A DNA stretch of 64,000 nucleotides, taken from an uncultured Serinicoccus sp. (GTDB lineage: Bacteria > Actinomycetota > Actinomycetes > Actinomycetales > Dermatophilaceae). The stretch is taken from positions 248,001 through 312,000 of the forward strand of contig NZ_CANKYH010000004.1 of assembly GCF_947487915.1 (NCBI RefSeq), in the 5' to 3' direction. Within the stretch, counting starts at the first letter, position 1, and every line of letters begins with the position of its first letter. Of this stretch, positions 22,755 through 32,443 are shown piece by piece. The notes under the pieces were generated by a model, which saw nothing but the letters and a program-made list of their open reading frames with translations, was not told where the DNA came from and ran no database searches. Both the position numbers and the translations under genes were made by a program.

Positions 22755-23810
22755 ATGACGCAGACCGACACCAGCCCACGACCCCAGCCCACGCATACCG
22801 TCGTCATCCCCGACGAGGTGCCCATGGTGACCCTCCTGGGTCCCCGCGACGAATTGCTGCGCACCGTCGAGCGCGCCTTCCCCCGGGTGGACGTGCACGT
22901 GCGCGGCAACGAGTTCCGGCTCACCGGCGACTCCGCCGAGCTGGCCCTCGTCGAGCGCCTCGTCGACGAGCTGCTCGCCATCGTCGGGCGCGGCCAGCCG
23001 CTCAACCGGGACGCCGTCGAGCGCAGCATCGGCATGCTGCGGACCGCGACCTCCGACCGGCCCGCGGACGTGCTGACGATGAACATCGTCTCCAGCCGGG
23101 GTCGGACCATCCGGCCCAAGACCCTCAACCAGAAGCACTACGTCGACGCCATCGACGCCCACACCATCGTCTTCGGGCTCGGGCCGGCGGGCACCGGCAA
23201 GACCTACCTGGCGATGGCCAAGGCGGTCGCGGCGCTGCAGGCCAAGCAGGTCAACCGCATCATCCTCACCCGCCCGGCGGTCGAGGCGGGGGAGCGCCTC
23301 GGCTTCCTGCCGGGCACCCTCACCGACAAGATCGACCCCTACCTGCGCCCCCTCTACGACGCGCTGCACGACATGGTCGACAGCGACTCGATGTCCAAGC
23401 TCATGGCGGCGGGCACCATCGAGGTGGCCCCGCTGGCCTACATGCGCGGGCGCAGCCTCAACGACGCGTTCATCATCCTCGACGAGGCCCAGAACACCTC
23501 GCCCGAGCAGATGAAGATGTTCCTCACCCGGCTCGGTTTCGGCTCCAAGATGGTGGTCACGGGTGACACCACGCAGGTCGACCTGCCGGGCGGCACCCAG
23601 TCCGGCCTGCGGGTGGTCCAGGACATCCTGGACGGCGTGGAGGACATCCACTTCTCCCACCTCACCAGCCAGGACGTCGTGCGTCACCGGCTGGTCAGCG
23701 ACATCGTCGACGCCTACGGGCGGTTCGACGAGCGACGCCAGCGCCGGGGCCCGCGCCGCCAGGCGTCCGGGCCGACGGGTGGAGGGTCCTCCCCCCGGGA
23801 GGACACCTGA
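22755..23810 (+). CDS. PhoH-like ATPase (YbeZ type)
   Basis: 351 residues. An N-terminal KH-like segment (about 20-75) precedes the PhoH P-loop domain. Walker A is [14 protein letters not shown] (about 140-153), followed by [34 protein letters not shown] sequence, Walker [23 protein letters not shown] (about 235-256) and [13 protein letters not shown]. Partner of YbeY in rRNA processing in other bacteria. It overlaps ybeY by one base (TGATG). Confidence 0.93.
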   Translation: MTQTDTSPRPQPTHTVVIPDEVPMVTLLGPRDELLRTVERAFPRVDVHVRGNEFRLTGDSAELALVERLVDELLAIVGRGQPLNRDAVERSIGMLRTATSDRPADVLTMNIVSSRGRTIRPKTLNQKHYVDAIDAHTIVFGLGPAGTGKTYLAMAKAVAALQAKQVNRIILTRPAVEAGERLGFLPGTLTDKIDPYLRPLYDALHDMVDSDSMSKLMAAGTIEVAPLAYMRGRSLNDAFIILDEAQNTSPEQMKMFLTRLGFGSKMVVTGDTTQVDLPGGTQSGLRVVQDILDGVEDIHFSHLTSQDVVRHRLVSDIVDAYGRFDERRQRRGPRRQASGPTGGGSSPREDT

Positions 23811-24331
23811 TGATCGAGGTGCTCAACGAGTCGGGGGAGGTCCCGGCACCGGTGCCGGAGCAGGAGCTCGCGGACCTGGGGCGGCACGTGCTGGACCAGC
23901 TCCAGGTCAACCCCCGGGCGGAGCTGACCATCACCCTCGTGGACGAGGAGACGATGGCCCACCTGCACCAGCGCTGGATGGACCTGCCCGGGCCCACCGA
24001 CGTCATGAGCTTCCCGATGGACGAGCTGCGCCCCGGCGGGAGCGCGGGCCGACCCGAGGACGACGCGGGCACCGAGACGGGGATCCTCGGGGACGTCGTG
24101 CTGTGCCCGTCGGTGGCGCGGACCCAGGCCCAGCAGGCCGGCCACGCCGTCGGTGACGAGGTGCTCCTGCTCACGACGCACGGGATCCTCCACCTGCTCG
24201 GCTTCGACCACGCCGAGAAGGCCGAGGAGCGGGAGATGTTCGACCTGCAGCGGACGCTGCTGCTGACCTTCCTGGCCCAGCGGGGCCGGACCACCCGGGC
24301 GGCCGACGACGACGTGGTGGGTCGCCCGTGA
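23810..24331 (+). CDS. ybeY: Endoribonuclease YbeY (rRNA maturation factor)
   Basis: 173 residues. The zinc site H-x3-H-x5-H is TTHGILHLLGFDH (about 122-134). The preceding LTITLVDEETMAHLHQRWMDLPGPTDVMSFPMDE is also diagnostic. It acts in 16S rRNA 3'-end maturation and ribosome quality control. It sits between the phoH-like and CNNM/CorC genes with overlaps on both sides, the conserved ybeZ-ybeY-ybeX arrangement. Confidence 0.95.
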   Translation: MIEVLNESGEVPAPVPEQELADLGRHVLDQLQVNPRAELTITLVDEETMAHLHQRWMDLPGPTDVMSFPMDELRPGGSAGRPEDDAGTETGILGDVVLCPSVARTQAQQAGHAVGDEVLLLTTHGILHLLGFDHAEKAEEREMFDLQRTLLLTFLAQRGRTTRAADDDVVGRP

Positions 24332-25764
24332 CCACGCTCGTGCTCGTCGCGGTCCTGACGACGACGATCGCCTTCCTGCTCACAGCCGGCGAGACCGCCC
24401 TGCAGCGGGTCAGCCTGCGGCGGGCCGAGCAGCTCGTCGAGGAGGGTCGCACCGGGGCCCGGGCGCTGGAGCGCATCGCGGGTGACGCCGCGCCATACCT
24501 CGCGGTCGCCGCCTTCGTCCGCGTCGCCGCCGAGGCGGCCACGGCGGTCCTGGTGACCGTCGCCGTCGACATCCGCACCGACTCCCACCTGCAGACCGCG
24601 CTCATCGCCGTCGGCATCATGGTCGTCGTAACCTTCGTCGTGGTGGGGGTCTCCCCGCGGACGCTGGGCCGGCAGCACACCGAGCCGGTGGCGCTCGTCG
24701 CCGCGCCCGTGGTCCGCCTGCTGCGCCTCTTCCTCGGGCCGGTTGCCAAGCTGCTCGTGCTCTTCGGCAACGCGGTGACCCCGGGGCGGGGGTATGCCGA
24801 GGGACCGTTCGCCACCGAGACCGAGCTGCGCGAGCTGGTCGACCTGGCCGGGGAGTCCTCGGTGATCGAGGACGACGAGCGGGAGATGATCCACTCGATC
24901 TTCGAGCTCGGTGACACCGTGGCCAGGGAGGTCATGGTGCCCCGCCCGGACCTGGTGACGATCAAGGCCGAGAAGGTGCTGCGGCAGGCGATGTCGCTGC
25001 TGCTGCGCTCGGGCTTCTCCCGGGTCCCCGTGGTGGGGGAGGACACCGACGACGTGCTGGGGATGCTCTACTTCAAGGACGTGGCGCGCGCGGTGAACAG
25101 CCGCCCCGGGACGGCTGGCGTCGTGCCGGTCACCGACGTCATGCGGCCCGTGCAGCGGATCCCCGAGATGAAGCGGGTGGACGAGCTGCTCAAGGAGATG
25201 CAGCGCGGCCGCCAGCACGTCGCCGTCGTCATCGACGAGTACGGCGGCACCGCCGGCCTCATCACCATCGAGGACATCGTCGAGGAGATCGTGGGCGAGA
25301 TCACCGACGAGTACGACCGCGACAGCGTCGACGTCGAGGAGGTCGTCCTCGACGACGGGACGGTGCGCACGCGGGTCCCGGCGAACCTGCCGGTGGACGA
25401 CCTGGCGCAGATGTTCGACGTCGAGATCGAGACCGAGGACGTCGACTCCGTCGGCGGCCTGCTCTCCACGGCCATCGGCATGGTGCCCATCCAGGGCGCG
25501 GTCGGGGAGGTCGCGGGGCTGGAGCTGGCCGCGGAACGGATGGCGGGTCGTCGGCGCCGGGTCGCGACCGTGCTCGTGCGCCGGGTCCCCGAGCCCGAGC
25601 CGGAGGCGCCGCTGGAGGACCCGCGCGCCGAGGAGGCCGGCCCGGACCAGGAGCGCGCGGGCCCGCAGGACGGGCAGGCCGCGGTCCCAGCCGCCGACAC
25701 CCTCGTCCCCCGGGGCGAGCGATCCACCCACCACGAGGACGAGGTGAGCACCAGTGCCCGATGA
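24328..25764 (+). CDS. CNNM/CorC-family transporter (DUF21, CBS pair, CorC domain)
   Basis: 478 residues. A DUF21/CNNM transmembrane domain (about 1-150) has four hydrophobic segments. Then come VMVPRPDLVTIKAEKVL, which opens the CBS pair (about 205-330, IDEYGGTAGLITIEDIVEEIVGEITDEYD), and a CorC_HlyC domain (about 345-425). The acidic C-terminal tail is disordered. Likely Mg2+/Co2+ efflux or a sensor, by family. The GTG start overlaps the ybeY stop; its own end overlaps the era start by 11 bases. Confidence 0.92.
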   Translation: MTTLVLVAVLTTTIAFLLTAGETALQRVSLRRAEQLVEEGRTGARALERIAGDAAPYLAVAAFVRVAAEAATAVLVTVAVDIRTDSHLQTALIAVGIMVVVTFVVVGVSPRTLGRQHTEPVALVAAPVVRLLRLFLGPVAKLLVLFGNAVTPGRGYAEGPFATETELRELVDLAGESSVIEDDEREMIHSIFELGDTVAREVMVPRPDLVTIKAEKVLRQAMSLLLRSGFSRVPVVGEDTDDVLGMLYFKDVARAVNSRPGTAGVVPVTDVMRPVQRIPEMKRVDELLKEMQRGRQHVAVVIDEYGGTAGLITIEDIVEEIVGEITDEYDRDSVDVEEVVLDDGTVRTRVPANLPVDDLAQMFDVEIETEDVDSVGGLLSTAIGMVPIQGAVGEVAGLELAAERMAGRRRRVATVLVRRVPEPEPEAPLEDPRAEEAGPDQERAGPQDGQAAVPAADTLVPRGERSTHHEDEVSTSAR

Positions 25765-26674
25765 GCAGGCCTACCGCGCGGGGTTCGTCAGCCTGGTCGG
25801 GCGGCCCAACGCCGGCAAGTCGACGCTAACCAATGCCCTCGTGGGCAGCAAGGTCGCGATCACCTCCTCCAAGCCGCAGACCACGCGGCACGCGATCCGC
25901 GGCATCCGCACGACGGAGGCCTCCCAGCTCATCCTGGTCGACACCCCCGGCCTGCACCGACCTCGCTCGCTGCTCGGCCAGCGGCTCAACGACCTGGTCC
26001 GCGAGACCCTGCTCTCGGTGGACGTCATCGGCTTCTGCCTGCCCAGCGACCAGCGGGTCGGCCCGGGCGACACCTTCATCGCCCGCGACCTGGCCGACCT
26101 CCACCGGGCCCGCCGGGTTCCCGTGGTCGCCATCGCCACCAAGTCCGACGCGGTCACCCGGGACCGCCTCGCCGAGCACCTCGTCGCCATCGACCAGCTG
26201 GGGGAGTGGGACGCGATCATCCCGTGCTCGGCCACCCGCGGCGATCAGGTCGGGGAGGTCGCCGACCTGCTGACGTCCTACCTGCCAGAGTCGCCACAGC
26301 TCTACCCGGCCGACCAGATCACCGACGAGTCGACCCTCGTGCAGATCGCCGAGATGGTGCGCGAGGCGGCCCTCGAGGGCGTGCGCGACGAGCTCCCGCA
26401 CAGCCTGGCCGTGCAGGTCGAGGAGATCGTCCCGCGACCGGACCGCCCCGACGACTCGCCGCTGTCGGACGTCCGCGTCAACGTCTTCGTCGAGCGGCCC
26501 AGCCAGAAGGCCATCATCATCGGCCGGGGCGGTTCACGCCTGCGCGACGTCGGCACCGAGGCCCGGCGGGGGATCGAGCAGCTCATGGGGCACCGGGTGC
26601 ACCTCGACCTGCACGTCAAGGTGGCCAAGGACTGGCAGCGCGACCCCAAGGCGCTCGACCGGCTCGGCTTCTGA
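25754..26674 (+). CDS. era: GTPase Era
   Basis: 306 residues. G1 is GRPNAGKSTLTNALVG, G2 TTRHAIRG, G3 DTPGLHRPRSLLGQRLND and G4 TKSDAV. The C-terminal KH domain has KAIIIGRGGSRLRDVGTEARRGIEQLMG. Era binds 16S rRNA in 30S assembly. The GTG start is inside the end of the CNNM gene, so the two are coupled; recO follows later in many relatives but here is displaced by the dha cluster. Confidence 0.95.
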   Translation: MPDEQAYRAGFVSLVGRPNAGKSTLTNALVGSKVAITSSKPQTTRHAIRGIRTTEASQLILVDTPGLHRPRSLLGQRLNDLVRETLLSVDVIGFCLPSDQRVGPGDTFIARDLADLHRARRVPVVAIATKSDAVTRDRLAEHLVAIDQLGEWDAIIPCSATRGDQVGEVADLLTSYLPESPQLYPADQITDESTLVQIAEMVREAALEGVRDELPHSLAVQVEEIVPRPDRPDDSPLSDVRVNVFVERPSQKAIIIGRGGSRLRDVGTEARRGIEQLMGHRVHLDLHVKVAKDWQRDPKALDRLGF

Positions 26675-26768
26675 GCCTCGGCGCCAGCGACGCGTCCACC
26701 AAGGCCGGGTCGATCCACGGCGCGGGTGATCATCGCGCTCGCGCGCTCGGGGTATGACCGCGTGGTCC

Positions 26769-27248
26769 TCAGGGCTCCTGGGCAGCCGTCCCCCTGTCCT
26801 GCCCGGTGAAGCGGGCCCGTGCCGCCCGCACCTCCTCGAGCTGCTCGGGCTGGACCGCCGGGAGCTGCATCGTGCTGCCGTCGTTGAGCTCTGCCGTCAC
26901 GGCGGTGGCCCATCTCCCGCCTTCGGCCCTGACGTCCGCGAGCTCGGACCAGGAGACCAGCCGTTCGCGCGAGAGATGACCACGGACCGCCAGGCCCTCC
27001 TCGCTCGCGCCGGTGCGCGGACGCACCTGAACCAGGACGAGGAGGCCGAGGGCCGCGGTGGCCAGGGCACTCAGCGTGGTGCTCGTGTCCCATCCCGCCA
27101 GGACTCCGAGGATCAGGCGGAGCAGCAGCAGCACCACGACCACGACCGCCAGCACGCGCCACCACCGGGGAAACGGACCCCGGAGGACGTGCCATACCGA
27201 GGGGCCGGGCGTCCCCGCACCGTGCTGCTCCGTGTCGCCGCTCATCAC
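26769..27248 (-). CDS. PH-domain-like membrane protein, hypothetical
   Basis: 159 residues (GTG-ATG tandem start). Two hydrophobic segments (about 30-50 and 58-80) precede a cytosolic C-terminal half of bacterial PH-like character (VRGHLSRERLVSWSELADVRAEGGRWATAVTAELNDGSTMQLP, about 88-130). This resembles the actinobacterial low-molecular-weight PH-domain proteins. The function is unknown. It converges with era and diverges from dhaK. Confidence 0.7.
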   Translation of the reverse strand: MMSGDTEQHGAGTPGPSVWHVLRGPFPRWWRVLAVVVVVLLLLRLILGVLAGWDTSTTLSALATAALGLLVLVQVRPRTGASEEGLAVRGHLSRERLVSWSELADVRAEGGRWATAVTAELNDGSTMQLPAVQPEQLEEVRAARARFTGQDRGTAAQEP

Positions 27249-27304
27249 GTCATCCTGCCCGGGCCCGGCCCGACGCGCCCGCCGGCGGGACCCACGGCGC
27301 TCGA

Positions 27305-27338
27305 CCGGCTCAGGCGTGCACGTGAACGCCTGAGCCGG
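27305..27338. promoter_or_regulatory. 34-bp near-perfect palindrome upstream of dhaK (site 1)
   Basis: The arms CCGGCTCAGGCGT and ACGCCTGAGCCGG flank a centre GCACGTGA. Only one base pair (G/A beside CACGTG) breaks the symmetry. The centre is at 27321.5, exactly 51 bp from the centre of site 2. As RNA it would form a strong hairpin, so a terminator for something transcribed from the left cannot be excluded. Confidence 0.7.
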
Positions 27339-27363
27339 TGCGGCCTGGCGTGTCGTCGGCTGT

Positions 27364-27381
27364 GGCGTTCACGTGAACGCC
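27364..27381. promoter_or_regulatory. 18-bp perfect palindrome upstream of dhaK (site 2)
   Basis: GGCGTTCACGTGAACGCC is fully self-complementary, centred at 27372.5, 100 bp before the dhaK ATG. It shares the core CGT-N-CACGTG-AACGCC with site 1. This is the form of a dimeric-regulator operator. No regulator gene is adjacent, so the binding protein is unknown. Confidence 0.75.
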
Positions 27382-27480
27382 CTGGCCGACGCAACCGGTG
27401 TGCGGCGGGGACGAAGACGGCTCCGACCGACCGGGGCGAGGGCATACCCGGGAGCGCTGTTCCGTGGCAGAGTGGGCACC

Positions 27481-28482
<1,002 letters not shown>

Positions 28483-28486
28483 GGGT

Positions 28487-29113
28487 ATGGCTGACCTCAC
28501 CGCATTCCAGGCCTGGATCGCCGCGTGCTCGGAGAGCATCACGGCCCACGCCGACGACCTGACCGAGCTCGACCGGGCGATCGGTGACGCCGACCACGGC
28601 AGCAACATGAAGCGGGGCCTGACCGCCTGCGCCGCCCTGGCCGACCAGGAGGACTTCTCCAGCATCGACGCCTACCTCAAGAAGGTGGGGATGACCCTGG
28701 TGAGCACCGTCGGCGGCGCCTCCGGGCCGCTCTACGGCACGTTCTTCCTCCGGCTGGCCGGGCCGCTGGCGGCGAGTGAGGACGTGAGCGCCCGGGAGTT
28801 CGGCCAGGCGCTGCGCGCAGGTGTCGAGGGCATCGTCGCGCGGGGCAAGGCCGAGGCGGGTGACAAGACGATGTATGACGCGTTCTCCCCCGCGCTGGAG
28901 GCCTTCGAGTCGGCGGCCGGCTCCGGGTCCGAGCTCGCCGAGGCGCTCCGTGCGGCCGCGGACGCGGCGGCGCAGGGTCGGGACGCGACCGAGCCGATGG
29001 TCGCCCGGAAGGGCCGTGCGTCCTACCTCGGGGAGCGCAGCGCCGGCCACCAGGACCCCGGGGCCACCAGCGCCACCCTGCTCATCGAGGCCGCCGCGAA
29101 GACCCTTTCGTGA
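28487..29113 (+). CDS. dhaL: Dihydroxyacetone kinase ADP-binding subunit DhaL
   Basis: 208 residues. LDRAIGDADHGSNMKRG (about 28-44) carries the Asp residues that bind Mg-ADP. GGASGPLYGTFF (about 76-87), GDKTMYDAFSPA and GRASYLGERSAGHQDPGATS complete the DhaL signature. Its ADP is rephosphorylated in place by DhaM. The ATG is four bases after the dhaK stop, preceded by GGAGGATGAGGG. Confidence 0.95.
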   Translation: MADLTAFQAWIAACSESITAHADDLTELDRAIGDADHGSNMKRGLTACAALADQEDFSSIDAYLKKVGMTLVSTVGGASGPLYGTFFLRLAGPLAASEDVSAREFGQALRAGVEGIVARGKAEAGDKTMYDAFSPALEAFESAAGSGSELAEALRAAADAAAQGRDATEPMVARKGRASYLGERSAGHQDPGATSATLLIEAAAKTLS

Positions 29114-29123
29114 GCCGGTCCCG

Positions 29124-31622
29124 ATGATCGCGCTGGTCGTCGTCTCCCACAGCCGTGCCCTGGCGCGGGCCGCCGTCGCCCTCGCCGCCGAGATGAGCCC
29201 GGAGGACGGGCCCCGTCTGGAAATGGCCGCCGGGCTGGACGAGGAGACGACCGGCACCGACGCGGTCGCCATCGCCGAGGCCCTGGGCCGGGCGGACGAC
29301 GCCTCCGAGGGTGACGGGGTCCTCGTGCTGGTCGACCTGGGCAGCGCCGTGCTCTCGACCGAGATGGCGCTGGAGATGATCGACCCGGAGATCGCCGGAC
29401 GGGTGCAGGTCAGCCCGGCGCCGTTGGTCGAGGGGCTGATCGCGGCCACCGTGGCCGCAGGCACCGGCGCCGACCTGGCGACCTGCGCCACCGAGGCACG
29501 GCGCGGCCTCGACGCCAAGACCTCCCATCTCGCAGACACCCCGCACGCCGCCGAGCCCGAGGCCGCGGGGGAGACCGGCGACGCGGCCGCCGACGAGGAG
29601 TCCGGCGAGTGGGCGGGGGTGGAGGTCTCGGTGACGGGGGAGCACGGCCTGCACGCCCGGCCCGCCGCGCGGCTCGTGTCCACGGCGGCCGGCGCCTCGC
29701 CCGGCACCCGGGTACGCGTCCGCAACGTGACCACCGGGGCGGGGCCGGTCGACGCCCTCAGCCTCTCGGGTGTCGCGACGCTGGGCGCCCGCCAGGGCCA
29801 CGTGCTCCGGGCGGAGGCGACGGGCGAGCGCGCCGACGAGGTGCTCCGCCAGATCGAGCAGCTGGCCGCGACCGCCTTCGGCGACGAGCCCGGCCCGGCA
29901 CAGCCGCTGGCCGACGACGACGCACCGGCGCCCTCGGTGAGCGTGGAGCCGGGGGTGGCCGGCTCGGGGCTGGAGGCCGCCATGGGTCCGGCCGTGCTCG
30001 ACCGGACCGTGCCGGACCCCGACGACGTCGTCGCCGGGAGCGAGCAGGAGGAGCAGGACCGGCTCGACGCCGCGGTCGCCGAGGCGCTGGACGCCCTGCA
30101 GCAGCTGACGGCACGTGCGCGTCGCCACCTCGGCGACGGACAGGCGGAGGTGTTCGAGGCGCACGCTGCGCTGCTGCGGGATCCCGAGCTGCTCGGGGAC
30201 GTCTCGCGGCGGATCTCGGCGGGGCAGGCCGCGGCCCTCGCCTGGCAGGACGCCGTGCAGGCCGTCGCCGGGCGCTTCGAGGCCATCCCCGACGCCTACC
30301 TGCAGGAGCGGGCGCAGGACGTGCGCAGCATCGGTGAGCGCGTGATGCGGGTGCTGCTGGACGTCGCCGAGCCGGAGGCGCTCGGAGAGGGTGTGCTCGT
30401 CGTGGACGAGCTCGACCCGGCGCTGGCGATCTCGCTGGACGCAGGCGCCATCCGCGGTGTCGTCACGAGGCAGGGCGGGGCCCTGGGACACGGGGTGCTC
30501 ATCGCCCGGGCGCGCGGGCTCCCGGTGCTGACCGGCGCCGGGGCGCGCGCCGACGTCGCGGCGGGCACGCTCATCGCCTTCGACTCCCGTGCCGGGCGGC
30601 TGGAGATCGACCCCGTGCCCGAGGTGCAGACCGCCTTCTCCCAGATGCTCGAGAGGCGCGCGGCCGAGCGCCAGCAGGCGCTGGCCGACACCCACCTGCC
30701 GGTCGTGACGCGCGACGGGGCCCGGGTCACGGTCAAGGCCAACGTGTCCTCGGTGGCCACCGCCCGGCTGGGTGCCGGGCTCGGGGCCGAGGGGTCAGGG
30801 CTGGTCCGCACCGAGGCCGTCTTCGCCCAGTGGCACCGGGCCCCGACCGTCGACCAGCAGGTCGAGGTCTACTCCGCGATCGCGCAGGCCTTCGACCCGC
30901 ACGCCGTGACCATCCGCACCTGGGACGTCGGGGGTGACAAGCCGCTGGACTTCATCCCGATCGCCGAGGAGGCCAACCCCTTCCTCGGCGTGCGGGGGAT
31001 CCGCGCCTTCCGCAAGGACCCCTCCCTGCTGCTCGACCAGCTCGAGGCGCTGTGCCGGGTCGCGCGCGGCCAACGCCTCAACGTGCTCTTCCCTATGGTG
31101 ACCTCGCTGGACGACGTCGACTGGGCACGGGCCCGCCTGCAGGAGGCGGCCCGCCGCGTCGGGCTCTCGGCCCCGCCCCACCAGCTGGGCGTCGGCATCA
31201 TGGTGGAGGTCCCCGCCGTCGCGGTGCGGCTGGCGCGCCTGGCCCACGGCCTCGACGTCATCTCGATCGGCAGCAACGACCTGAGCCAGTACACCCTGGC
31301 CGCCGAGCGGGGCAACCCGCACGTCGCGACGTGGTCGGACGGGCTGGACCCGGCGGTGCTGCAGCTCATCCGCTACATCTGCGACCGCGCGCCCGAGGCC
31401 GTCGTCGTCAGCCTGTGCGGCGAGCTGGCCAGCGACCCCGACGTCGCCGGGCTGCTCGTGGGCCTGGGCGTGCGCGAGCTGAGCGCCTCGCCCAGCGCGG
31501 TCCCGACGATCAAGGCCCGGCTCCGCGCGGGGTCCCTGCGGGAGATGCAGGACCTCGCGGCGAGCGCCGTCACCGCCCGTGACGCCGCGGCCGTCCGCGA
31601 CCTGCTCGCGCTGCACGCCTGA
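29124..31622 (+). CDS. dhaM: DhaM EIIA - HPr - full-length Enzyme I fusion (PEP:dihydroxyacetone phosphotransferase)
   Basis: 832 residues with three modules. The EIIA-Dha/mannose-type domain (1-135) has phospho-His at H9 (VVVSHSRALA). The HPr domain (about 165-252) has GLHARPAARLV, H177. An EI segment follows (about 285-832): an N-domain with the swivel histidine H456 in QGGALGHGVLIARARGLP, then the PEP-binding barrel with GLVRTEAVF, IRTWDVGGDKPL, NPFLGVRGIR, MVEVPA, SIGSNDLSQYTLA and catalytic C765 (SLCGELASDP). E. coli DhaM (472 aa) stops after the EI N-domain. The LGH sequence in place of the canonical TSH is DhaM-like. It could carry the entire relay from PEP to DhaL. Confidence 0.93.
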   Translation: MIALVVVSHSRALARAAVALAAEMSPEDGPRLEMAAGLDEETTGTDAVAIAEALGRADDASEGDGVLVLVDLGSAVLSTEMALEMIDPEIAGRVQVSPAPLVEGLIAATVAAGTGADLATCATEARRGLDAKTSHLADTPHAAEPEAAGETGDAAADEESGEWAGVEVSVTGEHGLHARPAARLVSTAAGASPGTRVRVRNVTTGAGPVDALSLSGVATLGARQGHVLRAEATGERADEVLRQIEQLAATAFGDEPGPAQPLADDDAPAPSVSVEPGVAGSGLEAAMGPAVLDRTVPDPDDVVAGSEQEEQDRLDAAVAEALDALQQLTARARRHLGDGQAEVFEAHAALLRDPELLGDVSRRISAGQAAALAWQDAVQAVAGRFEAIPDAYLQERAQDVRSIGERVMRVLLDVAEPEALGEGVLVVDELDPALAISLDAGAIRGVVTRQGGALGHGVLIARARGLPVLTGAGARADVAAGTLIAFDSRAGRLEIDPVPEVQTAFSQMLERRAAERQQALADTHLPVVTRDGARVTVKANVSSVATARLGAGLGAEGSGLVRTEAVFAQWHRAPTVDQQVEVYSAIAQAFDPHAVTIRTWDVGGDKPLDFIPIAEEANPFLGVRGIRAFRKDPSLLLDQLEALCRVARGQRLNVLFPMVTSLDDVDWARARLQEAARRVGLSAPPHQLGVGIMVEVPAVAVRLARLAHGLDVISIGSNDLSQYTLAAERGNPHVATWSDGLDPAVLQLIRYICDRAPEAVVVSLCGELASDPDVAGLLVGLGVRELSASPSAVPTIKARLRAGSLREMQDLAASAVTARDAAAVRDLLALHA

Positions 31623-31663
31623 CCACGGACCCCCTGCTTCCCCCTTCCCTTCGTCTCCGCCCC

Positions 31664-31707
31664 GCACCGGACGCGCGGTAGGGACGCACCGGACGCGCGG
31701 TAGGGAC
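31664..31707. repeat. 22-bp perfect tandem duplication next to the alkB-like stop
   Basis: The 22-bp unit (GCACCGGACGCGCGG then TAGGGAC) occurs at 31664-31685 and 31686-31707, two bases from the 3' end of the AlkB-like gene and between convergent genes. Confidence 0.9.
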
Positions 31708-31709
31708 GC

Positions 31710-32345
31710 TCAGCGCACGCCGCGGGGCCGGAACTGGATGCTGATCCGCGGGCCGACCGGAGCGGAGGTCTTGGGGACGCAGTGGTCCCACGTCCGTTGG
31801 CAGGAGCCGCCCATCACCAGCAGGTCGCCGTGGCCGAGCACGTGCCGGATGCTCGGGCCCCCACCCCGGGGGCGCAGGAGCAGGGCGCGGGGCGCCCCGA
31901 GCGAGACGATCGCCACCATGGTGTCGTGCTCCTTGCTGCGACCGATCCGGTCGCCGTGCCACGCCACGCTGTCGCGCCCGTCGCGGTAGAGACACATGCC
32001 CGCGGTGACGAACGGTTCACCCAGCTCATCGGCATACCGAGAGCTCAGCTCCTCCCGTGCCGTGACCAGCACCGGGTCCGGGAGCCGCTCGCGCTCGCCG
32101 TAGAAGCGCAGCAGCCGCGGCGTCGTGACCTGGCGGTCCCACATCTGCCGTTCCTCGCCGTGCCACTCGACGCCGGCCGGACCGCCGAGGGCGAGCCGGG
32201 AGAAGAGCTCGTCCGAGCCGGTCACCCAGCCCGGCCGGACGTCGACCCAGGCGCCGTGGTCGAGAACGGTGCGGCGCACCCCGCCAGCGATGTGACGCAG
32301 GCCGACCTCGTCGACCTGGTCCAGCAGCGATCCCTGCAGCATCAT
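31710..32345 (-). CDS. AlkB-like 2-oxoglutarate/Fe(II) oxygenase
   Basis: 211 residues from the tandem ATGATG at 32345. The double-stranded beta-helix iron site is visible as HxD in SVAWHGDRIG (about 147-156) and a distal His in QRTWDHCVPK (about 190-199). The 2OG-binding Arg pattern is RISIQFRPR at the C-terminus. YRDGRDSVAWHGD corresponds to the AlkB nucleotide-lid to HxD stretch. Probable repair of alkylated DNA (or RNA) by oxidative demethylation. A LexA-like box lies 11 bases upstream. Confidence 0.88.
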   Translation of the reverse strand: MMLQGSLLDQVDEVGLRHIAGGVRRTVLDHGAWVDVRPGWVTGSDELFSRLALGGPAGVEWHGEERQMWDRQVTTPRLLRFYGERERLPDPVLVTAREELSSRYADELGEPFVTAGMCLYRDGRDSVAWHGDRIGRSKEHDTMVAIVSLGAPRALLLRPRGGGPSIRHVLGHGDLLVMGGSCQRTWDHCVPKTSAPVGPRISIQFRPRGVR

Positions 32346-32355
32346 GACTCCATCG

Positions 32356-32371
32356 TAGAACACCTGTACGA
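32356..32371. promoter_or_regulatory. LexA/SOS-box-like site
   Basis: TAGAACACCTGTACGA matches the actinobacterial SOS consensus TCGAAC-N4-GTTCGA at 10 of 12 informative positions. It is 11-26 bases upstream of the AlkB-like start. The divergent recO start is about 70 bp away. Confidence 0.5.
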
Positions 32372-32443
32372 GTAGCGCACCCGTGCGCTCGCCCCGGTGC
32401 GGGATGCCGACCCACGGCGGCGCTCGGTGGGACACTGGGGGGT

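Noticed and set aside
19167..23128. Two very long minus-strand frames (652 and 973 residues) opposite dnaJ, rsmE, the MFS gene and phoH
   Set aside because: Composition is Gly/Arg/Asp/His-biased without domains, and the plus strand encodes conserved genes with overlaps and ribosome sites throughout.
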